Source of the DNA: Rotaria sordida
Lineage: Eukaryota; Rotifera; Eurotatoria; Philodinida; Philodinidae
DNA: 64,000 nt
NCBI GenBank assembly: GCA_905250125.1
Contig: CAJNOL010000350.1
Span: 1-64,000, forward strand
Direction: 5' to 3'
Part shown: positions 1-15,375 of the stretch, in pieces
Layout: each line of letters starts with the position of its first letter
How positions within the stretch are numbered: the first letter of the stretch is position 1
Made by a program: the position numbers and the translations under genes
Notes under the pieces: generated by a model
The model's input: only the letters and a program-made list of their open reading frames with translations
Told to the model about the DNA's origin: nothing
Databases searched by the model: none

Positions 1-342
1 TTTGTATTTTAATTTATTGGTTAAATTGACCAAATTTATATATATATATATCATTCTACTTTAATTAAATCTTTTATTTCGAGTAGGATACATCAGTCAC
101 AATATGTGTCAATACATATCAAAACAAAAGATTTGTAAATACGTCGAAAAAAAAAAGATTGTGCCATTTTATAGGTTTCTCTCGCCTTGATGAAAAATTG
201 AAATTTTTTTTTTCTTCTATACTTGACAACGAAATATTCAATTATTTAGATCATACTCTTCAATACAGCAAGTTCTCTATAAAATTATTTTTTATTTTTG
301 ACTCTATAATTAGCGTTACTATGACTTTAATATTTCTCAAAT

Positions 343-729
343 CTAAATAAGTATCAATTTGATTTCTAAGAAAAATTTTTTCATTGACAAAAAAAAATAG
401 AACCAACTTTCAACACGTTTGAATCCAATCTGTTGAAGAATCTGATCAAAAGTTAATTTTTGTGATTTAAGACCATAACGTTGAATCCATTCTTTACTTT
501 TTAACTATGAAAAAAGAATTTTCATTAAATTAAAATCATATAATGAATTAATTTAATCTACTTGACTGTATAAATAATGTGGATCTGTACTTGAACCAGT
601 TGAAGTAATATAAGATGATGTACTTAAATCAAAATTACGTGATTCACCAGGTGTTACTGAATATGGTATAGCAAGTAGAGCAGCAGATGAAGCAGAAAAT
701 GAAGCTCGATCAGTTTTAGATGTCATCAT
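343..729 (-). CDS. 5' part of an unidentified gene (possibly VWA3-like), reading toward the left edge
   Basis: Reading leftward, ATG at 729 opens a Ser/Thr-rich exon (729-562, 56 codons). A 57-nt GT-AG intron (561-505) follows, then an exon from 504 encoding a lysine-rich segment with WIQRYGLKSQKLTFDQIL. After GFKRVE (about 408) the reading becomes low-complexity and meets a stop at 343-345. Either that stop is real (about 109 aa) or splicing continues past the window edge through an exon I could not place. The YGLK..KLTF stretch recalls repeats in VWA3-type proteins, but this is only an impression. The in-frame splice and coding-like composition support a real gene; its identity and 3' end are unresolved. 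Confidence 0.4.
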
Positions 730-1066
730 TGAATATAAATTACAAGTAGAATAATCATTTAAATATCATTTTCTTGGACTACCATTGTAAAATTTGTTGT
801 TATGGTAAGTTAATAAACAAATAATTAATGAAATATAAATATAATATTTTATTAAAATATAAAATATTTTTATTTTTTTAGTTTATTATATATGATCTTT
901 TATTTTCTATTTTTATAAATAATTCTTCATTTCGAATGGATATTTAATTAGCAAATCAAAAAATAGAATGAATCATTCATTCTTTTTGTGTTGTACTATT
1001 GTTTTTTGTATACGAATTCACATCGTCATCTTTACAGATTTTTAGATAAAAATAAAATAAAATAAA

Positions 1067-5263
<4,197 letters not shown>

Positions 5264-6662
5264 CCTTTAGTTTAAAAAAAAAAGAAACACGTGTCTTGTT
5301 TGTCTACTATTATAACCTTACATTTTTTTTTCTTTTTTTTTCTAACAATCATCTAGTATACTTTAGATCAGCAGACACACCTTGTGTATTATTTCACTTT
5401 TCTTTTTTTTTTTTTTTCGTCATTCATTTATCATGGCACGACTATAAATAGCATCAAAATTGAGTATGACGGCATGACGATGATTACAACTACGTTCTTT
5501 CTCGTTCTGTAAGAAAAATGAAACAAGAAAGTAAAAGAAATCGGGTTGATTCATCTGTCATATGATAGAATATGACGAAGGGAGAAAAAAAAGGGAGGAG
5601 GCAGCAGCAAGAATGCGAATAGAATATTATCTCTGTTGAGAAGAAAAACGCCAATGAAATGACTATTTTTATATACGAATAAAAAATGAGAATAGTATTA
5701 TGATCGATTGAGTGGACGCATAGAAAGAACAAAGTGCTTGGCAAAGAAAGGGAATCCGAAATACATTGAAAAAAAAAAGAAAAAGATAAAGGTATGTGAA
5801 TAAGATTCAGCTATATGAATACAACATAGTATTTTACTTATTATTTTTTCTTCTATTAGTCAGCAAGAAATATAAGTATAGAAATAAAATATATTTCTAT
5901 TTGTCATTTCATCTAACATAAAAGTTCGATAGTCCGAAAACGTATAAAAACACAATTTATTATGTAATACATATAGAATAATAATGCATCAGGAAAAGTT
6001 TATCACGGATTGAAAAATTCTCTTGAGAATTAAGTGAAGTTCTATTGATTAGTATTTATTCTGTATAATTAAAAGATCATTCAAAATCTGTTAATAATGA
6101 CGAATTCAGAGGATTTCATTATATACAAAAGAAATAAACGTTCATTACATTATTTTTCTTCATGATTAACTGTTCAACTACGATAATATATTAAATAATT
6201 GTCATTATTTACATATAAGAATAATGAGATAAGTGTTTTTTGATTAAATAAATAAGTTGTATGTTATTTTTCAAAGGATCATATGTCTGTCATTGCATGT
6301 TATGTCTCAATGAATTGATCTACTATTCTAAATAGATAATTTAATTATCGACATAAAATCAATTTTTCTTTTTTTGCTTTGTTCTATGCTGATGAGACAG
6401 AATATTTTTCTCTTTAATATTCTCCCTCTTTTTTTTTCTTCGGTAATACGGGTAAACAAGATCACAAATGAGCATCTTTCTTTCATTGATATCTATTTGA
6501 ATCATTGCATCATACACTACGCTTTCTTATTTTTATGACTTATTCAAGTATTCTGAAAAAGAAAAAAAACAAATTTCTATTTCTTCTTTTTTTTATTTCA
6601 GCTTCAATACATAAATAAATAAACATTTTGAATGATATTTTATTAATAATTGAGATATTATT
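5264..6662. other. 3' flank of ACP and upstream region of the next gene
   Basis: Low-complexity T- and A-rich runs, with no open frame resembling a known protein on either strand. AATAAA-like signals occur soon after the ACP stop. The last 100 bases contain TTTTATTTCAG (about 6591-6601), which could be a 5'-UTR or spliced-leader acceptor for the next gene. Confidence 0.5.
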
Positions 6663-8925
6663 ATGGGTACACATAATTCAAAAGAACATTCTAATTTAAC
6701 ATTACCAACTGTTGATAATGATAATTATACAAGGCAAACATCAATAAGACGTAAATCTTCAACAATTAATTATTATGGATGGCAAGAAATTATTCGATGT
6801 TCACATACAGATTGGTTGAATGGAATTGCTGGTAAAAAGATTAAGAAAAAACACTTTTTTTGTTTTATTTAAGATTTAAATAATCTATATTTTAGAATTA
6901 TTTGGTTTTTCTCAACATAAATTTATTTGTAATTCTGAACTTCATAGTGTATGTGCACCTGGTTTTTGTTCTGAATCTTTATCACGTAAACTTTCTTATG
7001 GTTCTTATCGATCATCATCAAAAAATTTTCAATCAACAAAAATAAAAAAATTACGTGAACATTTTGAATATAATCATATACCAGCAATGATTAGTTCATT
7101 ACAAAATTATTCTGTTCATGGACTTATTAATGGTTGTTCAATATCAGGTTTAAATCATGGTGATACAATTATGTTATTAATTTATTCAGCTGTTTTGGAT
7201 AAAACAAAATTTATTGTTGTTGATTTAAAATTAAATCGTTATGTTTGTGCATTAGGCGATGATTATAATGGTTTAATTGATGCTAAAAAAGTTCATGCAG
7301 CTTGGTCAATGGATAGAACACAAGTTATTATACGTATACCATTGATTGGTGGAACAGCTGCACTGGATTTTTATAAAAGTATGAAAAATAAATTATCCTT
7401 ATCAATCGAGTTCTATTTATTCGAACATCATTGTTTAATTTCTTGGTCGTTATATTATATAATATCTAATTCTCAATCTCAAATTTCGAGATGAAAAAAA
7501 CACTTTAGTGATGGATATTCTATTTTATTTTACCGAGAGTTTGATTATTCATATTCCGAGTTCATAACAAACTTGAATTTAGGAATATGCATTGTAAGTA
7601 TAAATACTGAACAAGTGATTCACTGGCATCCGCATTCACTAAACGCTATGAAACTATGCCTTTTTTGTAATGGTGTATTATTAACTACACTGACGATAGG
7701 ACTTCTTCGACCACCATCCTTCAGTTTCAATGATTTTTTTGTCTATAGATACTACATCGTGTTCTGATAGAAGCTCTAAAAGGATTTGGATTTCTATTGA
7801 GTTGAGTTCTCTATGTATGCAAAGTTTCAGATCAATATTCGAAAATACGAGTTTTTCGAAAACCTGTGACCTCTAGAAAATAAACATATTAGAAATTCGA
7901 TAACTTAGTCAAATATAAACAGGAACCCAAATTCTTTTAAGGTTTTTATTAGAACATTATATAGTATCTATAGACAAAAAAAAATTATTGAAACCAGAAG
8001 GAGTTAGGTGAAGAGTTGCCAACGTGAGTCGATGATCAGTAAACTTAAACTGCACATTCCTAATCGAATTCAAATGTATGGATTTAATGCATCTTTGATA
8101 ACAATTCTATAGTTAATTAATTAGACTTTTTTGTCATTTCATTTTGTCTTATTTAGCATAAATCTAATATTGAACATATTCTATCTCTTTTTAGTTGTAA
8201 AAAAAGAAGCTAAATTATATCGTCGAATTGTTCCGGTTGATATTAATGCATTATTTCAATTTTGTCCAAATTATTGGTCATCTCGTTTAATTTTATATAC
8301 TCATGCAACTGAAACACAAACAACTCTAATTAATTATAATTTAACATCATTAACACCAGGTGGTTCAAATAAAATTCAAACACAAACAATTCCATTACGT
8401 CAACAATTAATTGGATCATATTTATATTTAATGAATATACATTCATGGTCAATATATAAAACTCAAAATATTCTAATTGATAATGGTTTTCGTCTTTTAT
8501 CAATTTTATATACACCTGATAGTGTATATATAATATTAACATTTGTTGATAATCATTGTCATTGTGGACAAACATTACCTATTAGTTATTTTGATATATA
8601 TCATTCAAATAATCTTCAACGTCTTCATCGTATATGTACACAACTTATATCACATGTATGTCCATGGCATATGTGTCGAAATTTTTTAACACCAATTTTT
8701 TCTATTTCATCATCACGTATGGCATTTTGTACAACAAAAAATAATGGTGGACGAGAATTACAAGTTTCAATTGTTGTATTACCGAATGAAATTAATTTAA
8801 AATCAATATGTCGTCGTTTAATAATTCATCATTTAAATGAATTAAATAGAAAAATTGAAGATATTACAAATGAACTTCCGTATCGTCTCAGTCAATACAT
8901 TCAATATAGGCCAGAGTATCAATAA
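6663..8925 (+). CDS. Unrecognised protein with a SOCS-box-like C-terminus
   Basis: Three exons: 6663-6831, 6896-7378 and 8195-8925. Both introns are in phase 1, and the join gives 461 codons including the stop. The N-terminus begins MGTHNSKEHS, so an N-myristoylation-type glycine is possible. The middle is rich in short hydrophobic strands with Cys/His residues (for example HCHCGQ and CPWHMCRN), which could be a beta-propeller-like fold. The last 45 residues contain LKSICRRLIIHH and then LPYRLSQYIQY. This matches the pattern of a SOCS box (L..LCR..I, later LP..L..YL), the motif that docks Elongin B/C-Cullin E3 ubiquitin ligases. I cannot name the orthologue. A substrate-receptor role is inference from the C-terminal motif alone. 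Intron 2 carries an inverted-repeat element. Confidence 0.7.
7581..8061. mobile_element. Foldback/MITE-like inverted repeat, about 480 bp, in an intron
   Basis: Terminal AGGAATATGCA is complemented by TGCACATTCCT at the far end. Internally, the stretch around TTTTTTGTCTATAGATACTA (about 7735-7755) is complemented around 7960-7985. Arms of about 150-200 bp diverge by perhaps 20-25 percent, so the element is old. No coding capacity was seen. The target duplication is unclear. Confidence 0.65.
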
Positions 8926-11730
8926 AACAGACTACTCATCTACCAGTCATATCAGGTTTTCGTTTTGTTTTTGTTTATAGATATATGTAAATATCTGCGT
9001 GTCTGTACAGGATTTTTTTTTTGAAACAAAAAAAAAATATTATAAATAAACTATGCACTGTGTGTTTTGAAATAAATTTCGATTTAAAAGTTTTTATAAG
9101 TTGGATGTGGCTGTGGGTGGAAATCTTTCAAGGGAGAAAAAGTGTGACTTCAGTACTTCAAAGTACTGGAAACTAGAGCCCGTTGGATCCAGAATTTTCG
9201 AATCCGAACCCGATTTACTCAACGCTATCTGAATCCAGATCCAGTTTATTGAACGTTTTTAGGATTCAGTCGAACTATAATTTGATATTCTTAATGAAAT
9301 TTTCTAATCGGAATTGGATAGTCGACCTGAAGATACGGGAAAGTGGTAAAATATCGAAAGTTGTCAATGCAGAAAAACAAAGTGTTGAAATGAAAACGTC
9401 GAAAGTAAGAATTTCGAAACATGTAGGTATGGAATGTATGTGGTTGTAGCCTTGGCGATGCCTGCGACTTTGACTGTGAATGAACAGGAGAAACACATTC
9501 CTACTCATCGATACATGCTACACAGACACATCCGCTCCAGATCCACACATATCTATATCCAAATCCACAAATCCTGCTACAGACAACATCTGAGATGCTA
9601 CAGATATCACCTGAGATGCTACAGACAGCAGCTGAAATGCTACCAATAATATTTCCAGGCAGTCTCTAAAAGTTATAGGTAACATGCTCAGATAGCCCCG
9701 CAAAACTTACATTGAGTAGATCTATTCGAATTAAAAATAATGCTAACATTTGGACATTGATTAACTCTAATGCCAATAATACTGAAGTATCAGTGTTCCT
9801 GATTAATAATAATTCGACAGCATTAGCATTAAATAATTCTAATGATAATTCTAATGCGACACCCCTACTCACCTTTTACACCCACACCTACACTATACCC
9901 TAGTTCAACATCGTTCCGACATTTTTTTTTTTCGACAACCTGTTTTTCTACGTTCTGTCTTACGATGTTTTCTCGTTCGATCTTTTACCACCAAACCGCA
10001 GATATGAGATAGTTTGTTTCAGTTTTTCGTATTCGATGAATAGTGCATCCTGCACATTTCTCAGATTATTAGAGCTCATTTGGTCCAAAGTTTTCGAATA
10101 TTGTTAACAGAAATATTACATATTCGAACCTAACAGGCTCTATTGGAGTCGCATTTTTTCTCTCTTAGAATCTTCTCTTGATCATCACCATGTGTAACAA
10201 TGTCATCAATTTACATCTAAGAATATTATATTGAAATAATATATAATCGATCAATTATTTCTAATGAATAATATGTTAAAAAAATTTCTTTTCATTACTC
10301 ATACATGTATTTTCGAACGTGACTTTAACGTATTATGAAAGAAGAAAAGGATATTTTTAGCTCTGAAAAATAGAACAGAAGAAATATTCAATCCACGAAA
10401 ACAAAACGTAGGCGATATCTCTTATTACAATATCTTCGTTTTATTTTTGGTAATCAACGAACATATGTGTTACTTTCCCTTGTTTTTTTTCGTTGATGAC
10501 AAAAGTCGAAAAGTCAAAAAAGGAAAGTGCATCAATAACATTTTTAAAAAAAAACAGAATGCAAATAACTACTATCCGAATCAAAAACATTGAAAAGGGG
10601 GTGTGTATATTATAAAATAAAAAACAGCTTTTCTTTTATCATTACGTTTTACCCTACGATTTGAAACTGATACCAAGAATCTTTGTTAATTAAAATCGTA
10701 GGGGCAAATTAAAGAAAAATGATAGACAATACTCTTGCTAATAAAGCGAAAAGCAAAACTAATCCTTTAATTCGATTTTGAAAGTTGTCATTGTTACTAG
10801 AGCATCAGAAATCTGAATACAAATCTACATTGACACTTATTTAGTACAAAAAATATTATTCTTATCTTGTCGGAAAAAAAAATATTCAATATATTATTAC
10901 AATTATGACAAAAAAAAAAGATCTCCCTCCAAATCATCTCAATTTAGTTATGTCTTATTTCAACATAGATTTTTTGTATGGCACAACTTCCGACATGCTA
11001 TTAGTGTAGAACTGACACTTGAGTCATCCGCTACGTCAATGCTATAAAAAATTGACCTTGACTTCATCAAAAAACAAAAAAGAATTGTCAAGAATATTTT
11101 TTCATCGAAAAAAAATTCATCTGTTGAAATAAAAAATTTACTATGAACTATATTGTTAAAAATACGCATCCATATAAAGAAATCATTTTGAGGAAAATAC
11201 AAATGTCTATTATCTTCCAAAAGGTAATTAGTACTTGTAGATAGCTATGTTACACTAAAGATCGATAAGGAATTTTTTTTTTTGTGTCTCGGAAAGCAAA
11301 GTTTCACATGTCAACAAGATTGATTTGTCTTTTCTATAGTTAAAACAATTTCAGCAATCAATAACATTTGATTTCTACTATTTTTTGAAGATGAAAATAA
11401 TAAAAAATAAAATGTATCGGGTGATTCATAAATAACAGCACAATTAATATTTCATATTTTTCTCGACCAGTTTTTTCTGTGTAGTCACTCTTAACAATGA
11501 AAGTAAGCTGAGTAAAACATGAAATAGAAATTATGCCATAATTTGCAGACCGCACGTTTATTTATTATTAGGAAATAAGTGAATAATAATTTATTTTACT
11601 CATATATAAGATATTCCAAAAAAAAATCATGAGACTGCAAGAATAAAAATAGAGAGAAAAAAAGATCTTTGCTGGAAAAAAAAGAACCCAAAAGTCTATT
11701 AACAGAATAAGAAGAATGTGCTGGATTTTA
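8926..11730. other. Intergenic region with simple and tandem repeats, no gene seen
   Basis: It starts with the 3' flank of the SOCS-box-like gene. At about 9100-9260 are short repeated phrases (AATCCGAACCCG, AATCCAGATCCAG) and a 21-bp tandem repeat (separate entry). At 9730-9860 TAATAATTCTAATG-like phrases recur. Open frames at 9183-9449 (+) and 10960-11220 (-) lack splice context and family motifs, and I do not call them. The last 200 bases lie downstream of the minus-strand EgtB-EgtD gene and would hold its 3' UTR. Confidence 0.5.
9575..9644 (+). repeat. 21-bp tandem repeat, three copies
   Basis: The unit TGCTACAGA(n)CTGAGA, 21 bases long, occurs three times in succession with a few substitutions, followed by a partial TGCTACC. 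No coding role is visible. Confidence 0.75.
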
Positions 11731-14208
11731 TTAAATTGCCTGTGCCATACACAGAGTATATGGTAAATAATGATCATTTGTTGTATAACATTCAATAATT
11801 TTAAAAGAATTTTTCTTCATTAATAATTGAATATCTTCTTGAGTATATTTTGCTGAAACTTCTGTTTGTATAGCTTCATAAGGATATAGTTCCATAGTAA
11901 AACCATTTTCATCCGTAATTATTTGTTGTTTTGTACTAATTAACCAACTTTCCATTTGTTGAAGTAATGGATTAAATGTTGCATAATGTTGATAATTAGT
12001 AATTATAAAATTAAGATTTAATTCACGATTAAGACGAAGTAAAAGATTATAATTGAATGCTGCCGTAATACCCTTTGAATCATTATATGCTTGAATCATT
12101 GTTTTTGTATCTTTACAAATATCAAATGCACATAAAAACCAATCTCCAATTTTTAAATTCGACCGAATTGAACGAAAAGTTTTCATCACAGGTGAATTTT
12201 CACCAAATTTAACATGATTAGAATCAAACGAAGAAAAATTACCAATAGTACTACCTAATAACATAACAACTTGTATTTCTGATGAATCAATATTAAGTTT
12301 TGTATATAATTGATCAAATGTTGAACATATAGGATTGACATGTTCTGTAACAATATTTTCACCAATTGTTTGATTTAATCGTTGAATAAGTGAATCAATT
12401 GCATGTTGTGATATATCAACAGGATGATAAATAATTGGTATATTTTCTTTTGATTTCACCCATGATGATAACCATGCTTCAACTTTACTACCATCACCAC
12501 AACCAAGTTCAATAATATGAATCTTAGATGACGATAATGAACGATTTTGAAGATTAGAATGTTCAAGAATAGTATTTTTCATATCAATAGCTCGCTGTTG
12601 TAATAATTTTAATTCTTGATTGTATAAATAATATTCATCAAGTTTAGTTATTTGTTCATAAATTCCTGAACCATGTGCATCATAAAAATATTCTGATGGA
12701 ATAGTTCGATGATTTGGATTACTTAATGTATTAATGATTCTTTCACGATCAGCCATAGTTAAAGGATGATCCGTATGCTCATTTCGTTTAACACATCTAA
12801 ATGTAGCAAACACATATCTGTATTTATCTTGAAACCAATTACGAAATGTTCGTCTAACTAATGTTGAATCAGTAGCAAATGAACCACCCAATAATACAAA
12901 ATGATGATCATCAAAAAAGTCCGAAGAATAACCTGGATAAGTAGGTAAACTTCCACGATAACCAGAAAATGGTCGAAATATACTTGATGTCCATTCAAAT
13001 GCTGATCCTTGCCATTGTAAATTTTTATCCGTACATGAATTAATTGGCATTGTATGTAAATGACAGAAATTAACATTATAATTATCATTAGCTAAAGCCA
13101 TAGGTATACATTTTGACCAATCCCACATTGCATAAACCCATTCAACTTCAGTTGGTAAATCAATTGTATAACCAGCTTTTTTTGATAACCATCGACAATA
13201 AGCTTTAGCTTCAGTTTGACTAACAATAACAGGATGATCAAGTACGAATTCAATAGGTATATTACGTTGTAATATAAAATTTACACGATATGAATTATCA
13301 TAATTCCATGATATTGGATGAGAAATTTTTGATTCAATAATCCATTCAAACACATCATGATCCCACCATTCTTTTGTTGTATAACCATTATCTAAAACAA
13401 ATTGAAGAAAATCACCAATACGAACTGGATGTGATTGTAATTCAAAACTTGATACATATGTTGGTTCACAAGGAAATTCATTATCCCAACCAAATGAAAA
13501 TGTTGTTGCTTCTTCATTATATGGTTTACCTAATGATATTTGTCCTCCTGGTAATACTATCCATTTATTATCAGGTAATGGTAAAGTTACATGAGAAAAA
13601 TGAAAATCTTTTTCATTCATTATATCTAATCGTAATGCTTCAATAGGTAATTGAGCATATAAATACATTAATGTTTCTTGATGCATCATTTCATGTTCCA
13701 AAGCAACATTTAGTATATTCAATGTTTGTATATCATCAAAATTAAGATTACCATTTATTAATACATTTTCAATTTCTAAACGAACTTTAAGTTTATATTC
13801 ATTAACACTTTCTACAGTAAATGTTTGCCAATATTGTTTTTCTTGTTCATCATTAATTGAAAATCTACTTGAATGTTCATGATTAACAATACCTGTTAAT
13901 ATATCAGGATCAACTCCACGTTGAAAAATTTTATCATAAGAAATATCAATGATTTTATTGACACCATCTAAATATTGAAATTGTAACCATGAAAAACATG
14001 GTAAATGACCAAGATAAAATATAAATGGTAATCTTAATTGAATTGGTTGCCGATAAAAATCATCGGTTGAACGAAGTAAACCAAACAAATAATCACTACG
14101 TTCCCATATTCGATGAAATTTATTATACCAATTAATGATATTAGAATCACTATCACCATTGATATGATTATATTGATCACAAGATTGATTATGTTTTACA
14201 CTACCCAT
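11731..14208 (-). CDS. EgtB-EgtD fusion: bifunctional ergothioneine biosynthesis protein (single exon)
   Basis: One uninterrupted 825-residue frame. Residues about 30-185 form a DinB-like domain with the EgtB iron ligands: H68 (YLGHLP) and HEMMHQE with H172 and H176 (H-x3-H-x-E). Residues about 215-475 form an FGE-sulfatase fold (LPTEVEW, GSAFEWTSS, LLGGSF, RNWFQ). Residues about 485-825 form an EgtD histidine-methyltransferase domain: DAHGSGIYEQITKLDEYY, SAM-binding IELGCGDGSK (566-575), PVDIS, GSTIGNF and GITAAFNYNLL. In the family, EgtD trimethylates histidine to hercynine, and EgtB joins hercynine to cysteine or gamma-glutamylcysteine through an iron- and oxygen-dependent sulfoxide synthesis. 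Fungal Egt1 has the reverse order, methyltransferase first. OvoA is less likely because the C-terminal domain is EgtD-type. The lack of introns among intron-rich neighbours suggests horizontal transfer. Base composition matches the host. Confidence 0.92.
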   Translation of the reverse strand: MGSVKHNQSCDQYNHINGDSDSNIINWYNKFHRIWERSDYLFGLLRSTDDFYRQPIQLRLPFIFYLGHLPCFSWLQFQYLDGVNKIIDISYDKIFQRGVDPDILTGIVNHEHSSRFSINDEQEKQYWQTFTVESVNEYKLKVRLEIENVLINGNLNFDDIQTLNILNVALEHEMMHQETLMYLYAQLPIEALRLDIMNEKDFHFSHVTLPLPDNKWIVLPGGQISLGKPYNEEATTFSFGWDNEFPCEPTYVSSFELQSHPVRIGDFLQFVLDNGYTTKEWWDHDVFEWIIESKISHPISWNYDNSYRVNFILQRNIPIEFVLDHPVIVSQTEAKAYCRWLSKKAGYTIDLPTEVEWVYAMWDWSKCIPMALANDNYNVNFCHLHTMPINSCTDKNLQWQGSAFEWTSSIFRPFSGYRGSLPTYPGYSSDFFDDHHFVLLGGSFATDSTLVRRTFRNWFQDKYRYVFATFRCVKRNEHTDHPLTMADRERIINTLSNPNHRTIPSEYFYDAHGSGIYEQITKLDEYYLYNQELKLLQQRAIDMKNTILEHSNLQNRSLSSSKIHIIELGCGDGSKVEAWLSSWVKSKENIPIIYHPVDISQHAIDSLIQRLNQTIGENIVTEHVNPICSTFDQLYTKLNIDSSEIQVVMLLGSTIGNFSSFDSNHVKFGENSPVMKTFRSIRSNLKIGDWFLCAFDICKDTKTMIQAYNDSKGITAAFNYNLLLRLNRELNLNFIITNYQHYATFNPLLQQMESWLISTKQQIITDENGFTMELYPYEAIQTEVSAKYTQEDIQLLMKKNSFKIIECYTTNDHYLPYTLCMAQAI

Positions 14209-14684
14209 TGTAAAAAAAAAATGACTTTTTCAATATACAATATTTTTGTCTTTATATATACATTTTATTTTTCAATATTATCAGCTGAGTCAACAAGTAC
14301 AGAAATTTTCTTAACATAAATTTCATATTATGTAATCAAGACCCAGTTAAATTATATGTCTTTTCAGTTTATTTGAATTGTTTGATAAAGGATCATTTAC
14401 GTAGATTTATTCTCATTCTTTTTTTAACCTTGACGGCACACCCCTTTACTCAAAATATTTCGTTCTTATCTATAAATGCATGAGTTACAAGAATTGTTTT
14501 TTTTTTCAATAATTATTTCTATTAATTTCATTGATTCTGTTGTACTTTTAACCTTGAAAGGCAAAAAAAAATAGGACATTTGTTGTTGTGTGTCGTATTT
14601 TTGACCTACTAAGTGATAAAAAAACATCGCCCTTCTTCACCTTCCTTCCCCTTCCCCATATTCTTAGAATAAATGCATGTATTA
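14209..14684. other. Upstream region of the EgtB-EgtD gene
   Basis: AT-rich with T-runs and no open frame of note. It would contain the promoter of the minus-strand EgtB-EgtD gene; no specific regulatory site is recognised. Confidence 0.4.
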
Positions 14685-15305
14685 TCATAGTCCTGACAAT
14701 TAAAAGTACGTCTTAAAATTTGGTTTTTAAAAAAATTTTTTAATTTCATGAAGTTGTATTCTCTTGTTTTTTTATATAGTATAGTCTGATATGAATGGAT
14801 CATACACAAATCATTATAATGCTCTAGTGGTCCTCTATCTATACTGTATATCTTAGGCTTTTATCGTTTGGTATGTGTGTATAGAGTTCACTTGTTGGTA
14901 TAGTGGCTATGGTTTCTATACCAACAAGTGAACTCTATCTGTCATAATACAAGAAAGGAAGCATAATATAAAAAGTTATCCCGGAATATGTTAGTACATG
15001 GTGCCGTGTATACATACTACATAATAAATATGTTAGACAAATATTGAATGTGCAAATGAAAATCAAACCTACAATAGTATGGTGAACATCACTATACTTG
15101 AAATTATATATACGCACATACAAAACGGTAAAACCCTAAGATATACAGTATGGATAGAGAATCACTAGAGCATGATAATGGTAAATATATAACTCATTCA
15201 TATCATTCTATAGTATACAAAAACAAGAGAACACATCATCATGAAATTTAAAAGATTTTAAAAAAATCAAATTTTAAGACGTAGTTTTAATTGTTTGGAC
15301 TACGT
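14685..15305. mobile_element. Foldback element of about 620 bp with arms of about 200 bp
   Basis: The left arm (about 14687-14880) and right arm (about 15108-15303) are inverted copies. Examples are GCTCTAGTGG...ATACTGTATATCTTAGG against its complement ending in ACTAGAGC, and AGTACGTCTTAAAATTTG against its complement near 15270. Inside is a second, almost perfect hairpin: ATAGAGTTCACTTGTTGGTA at 14881-14900 is complemented at 14919-14938. No coding capacity is seen. It lies between the EgtB-EgtD and aldo-keto reductase genes. Confidence 0.75.
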
Positions 15306-15375
15306 ATAGTATGATGGACAAGATTTAAATATAATGTTTTTATTCAAGAAATAAAAAAGTATCATTCATATAAAA

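Noticed and set aside
9183-9449. 88-codon plus-strand open frame
   Set aside because: No family motif, no splice context, and it overlaps short repeated phrases.
10960-11220. 86-codon minus-strand open frame
   Set aside because: Phe-rich reading of AT-rich DNA with no recognisable domain.
11731-14208. Assignment as OvoA (ovothiol synthase), which has the same domain order
   Set aside because: The C-terminal domain has EgtD-type landmarks (DAHGSGIYEQI, GITAAFNYNLL), and the FGE end (LLGGSF, RNWFQ) is EgtB/Egt1-like, not the OvoA pattern.
11731-14208. Bacterial contamination as the source of the EgtB-EgtD gene
   Set aside because: It is contiguous with animal genes, shares their AT-rich codon use and lies beside a host-type foldback element.
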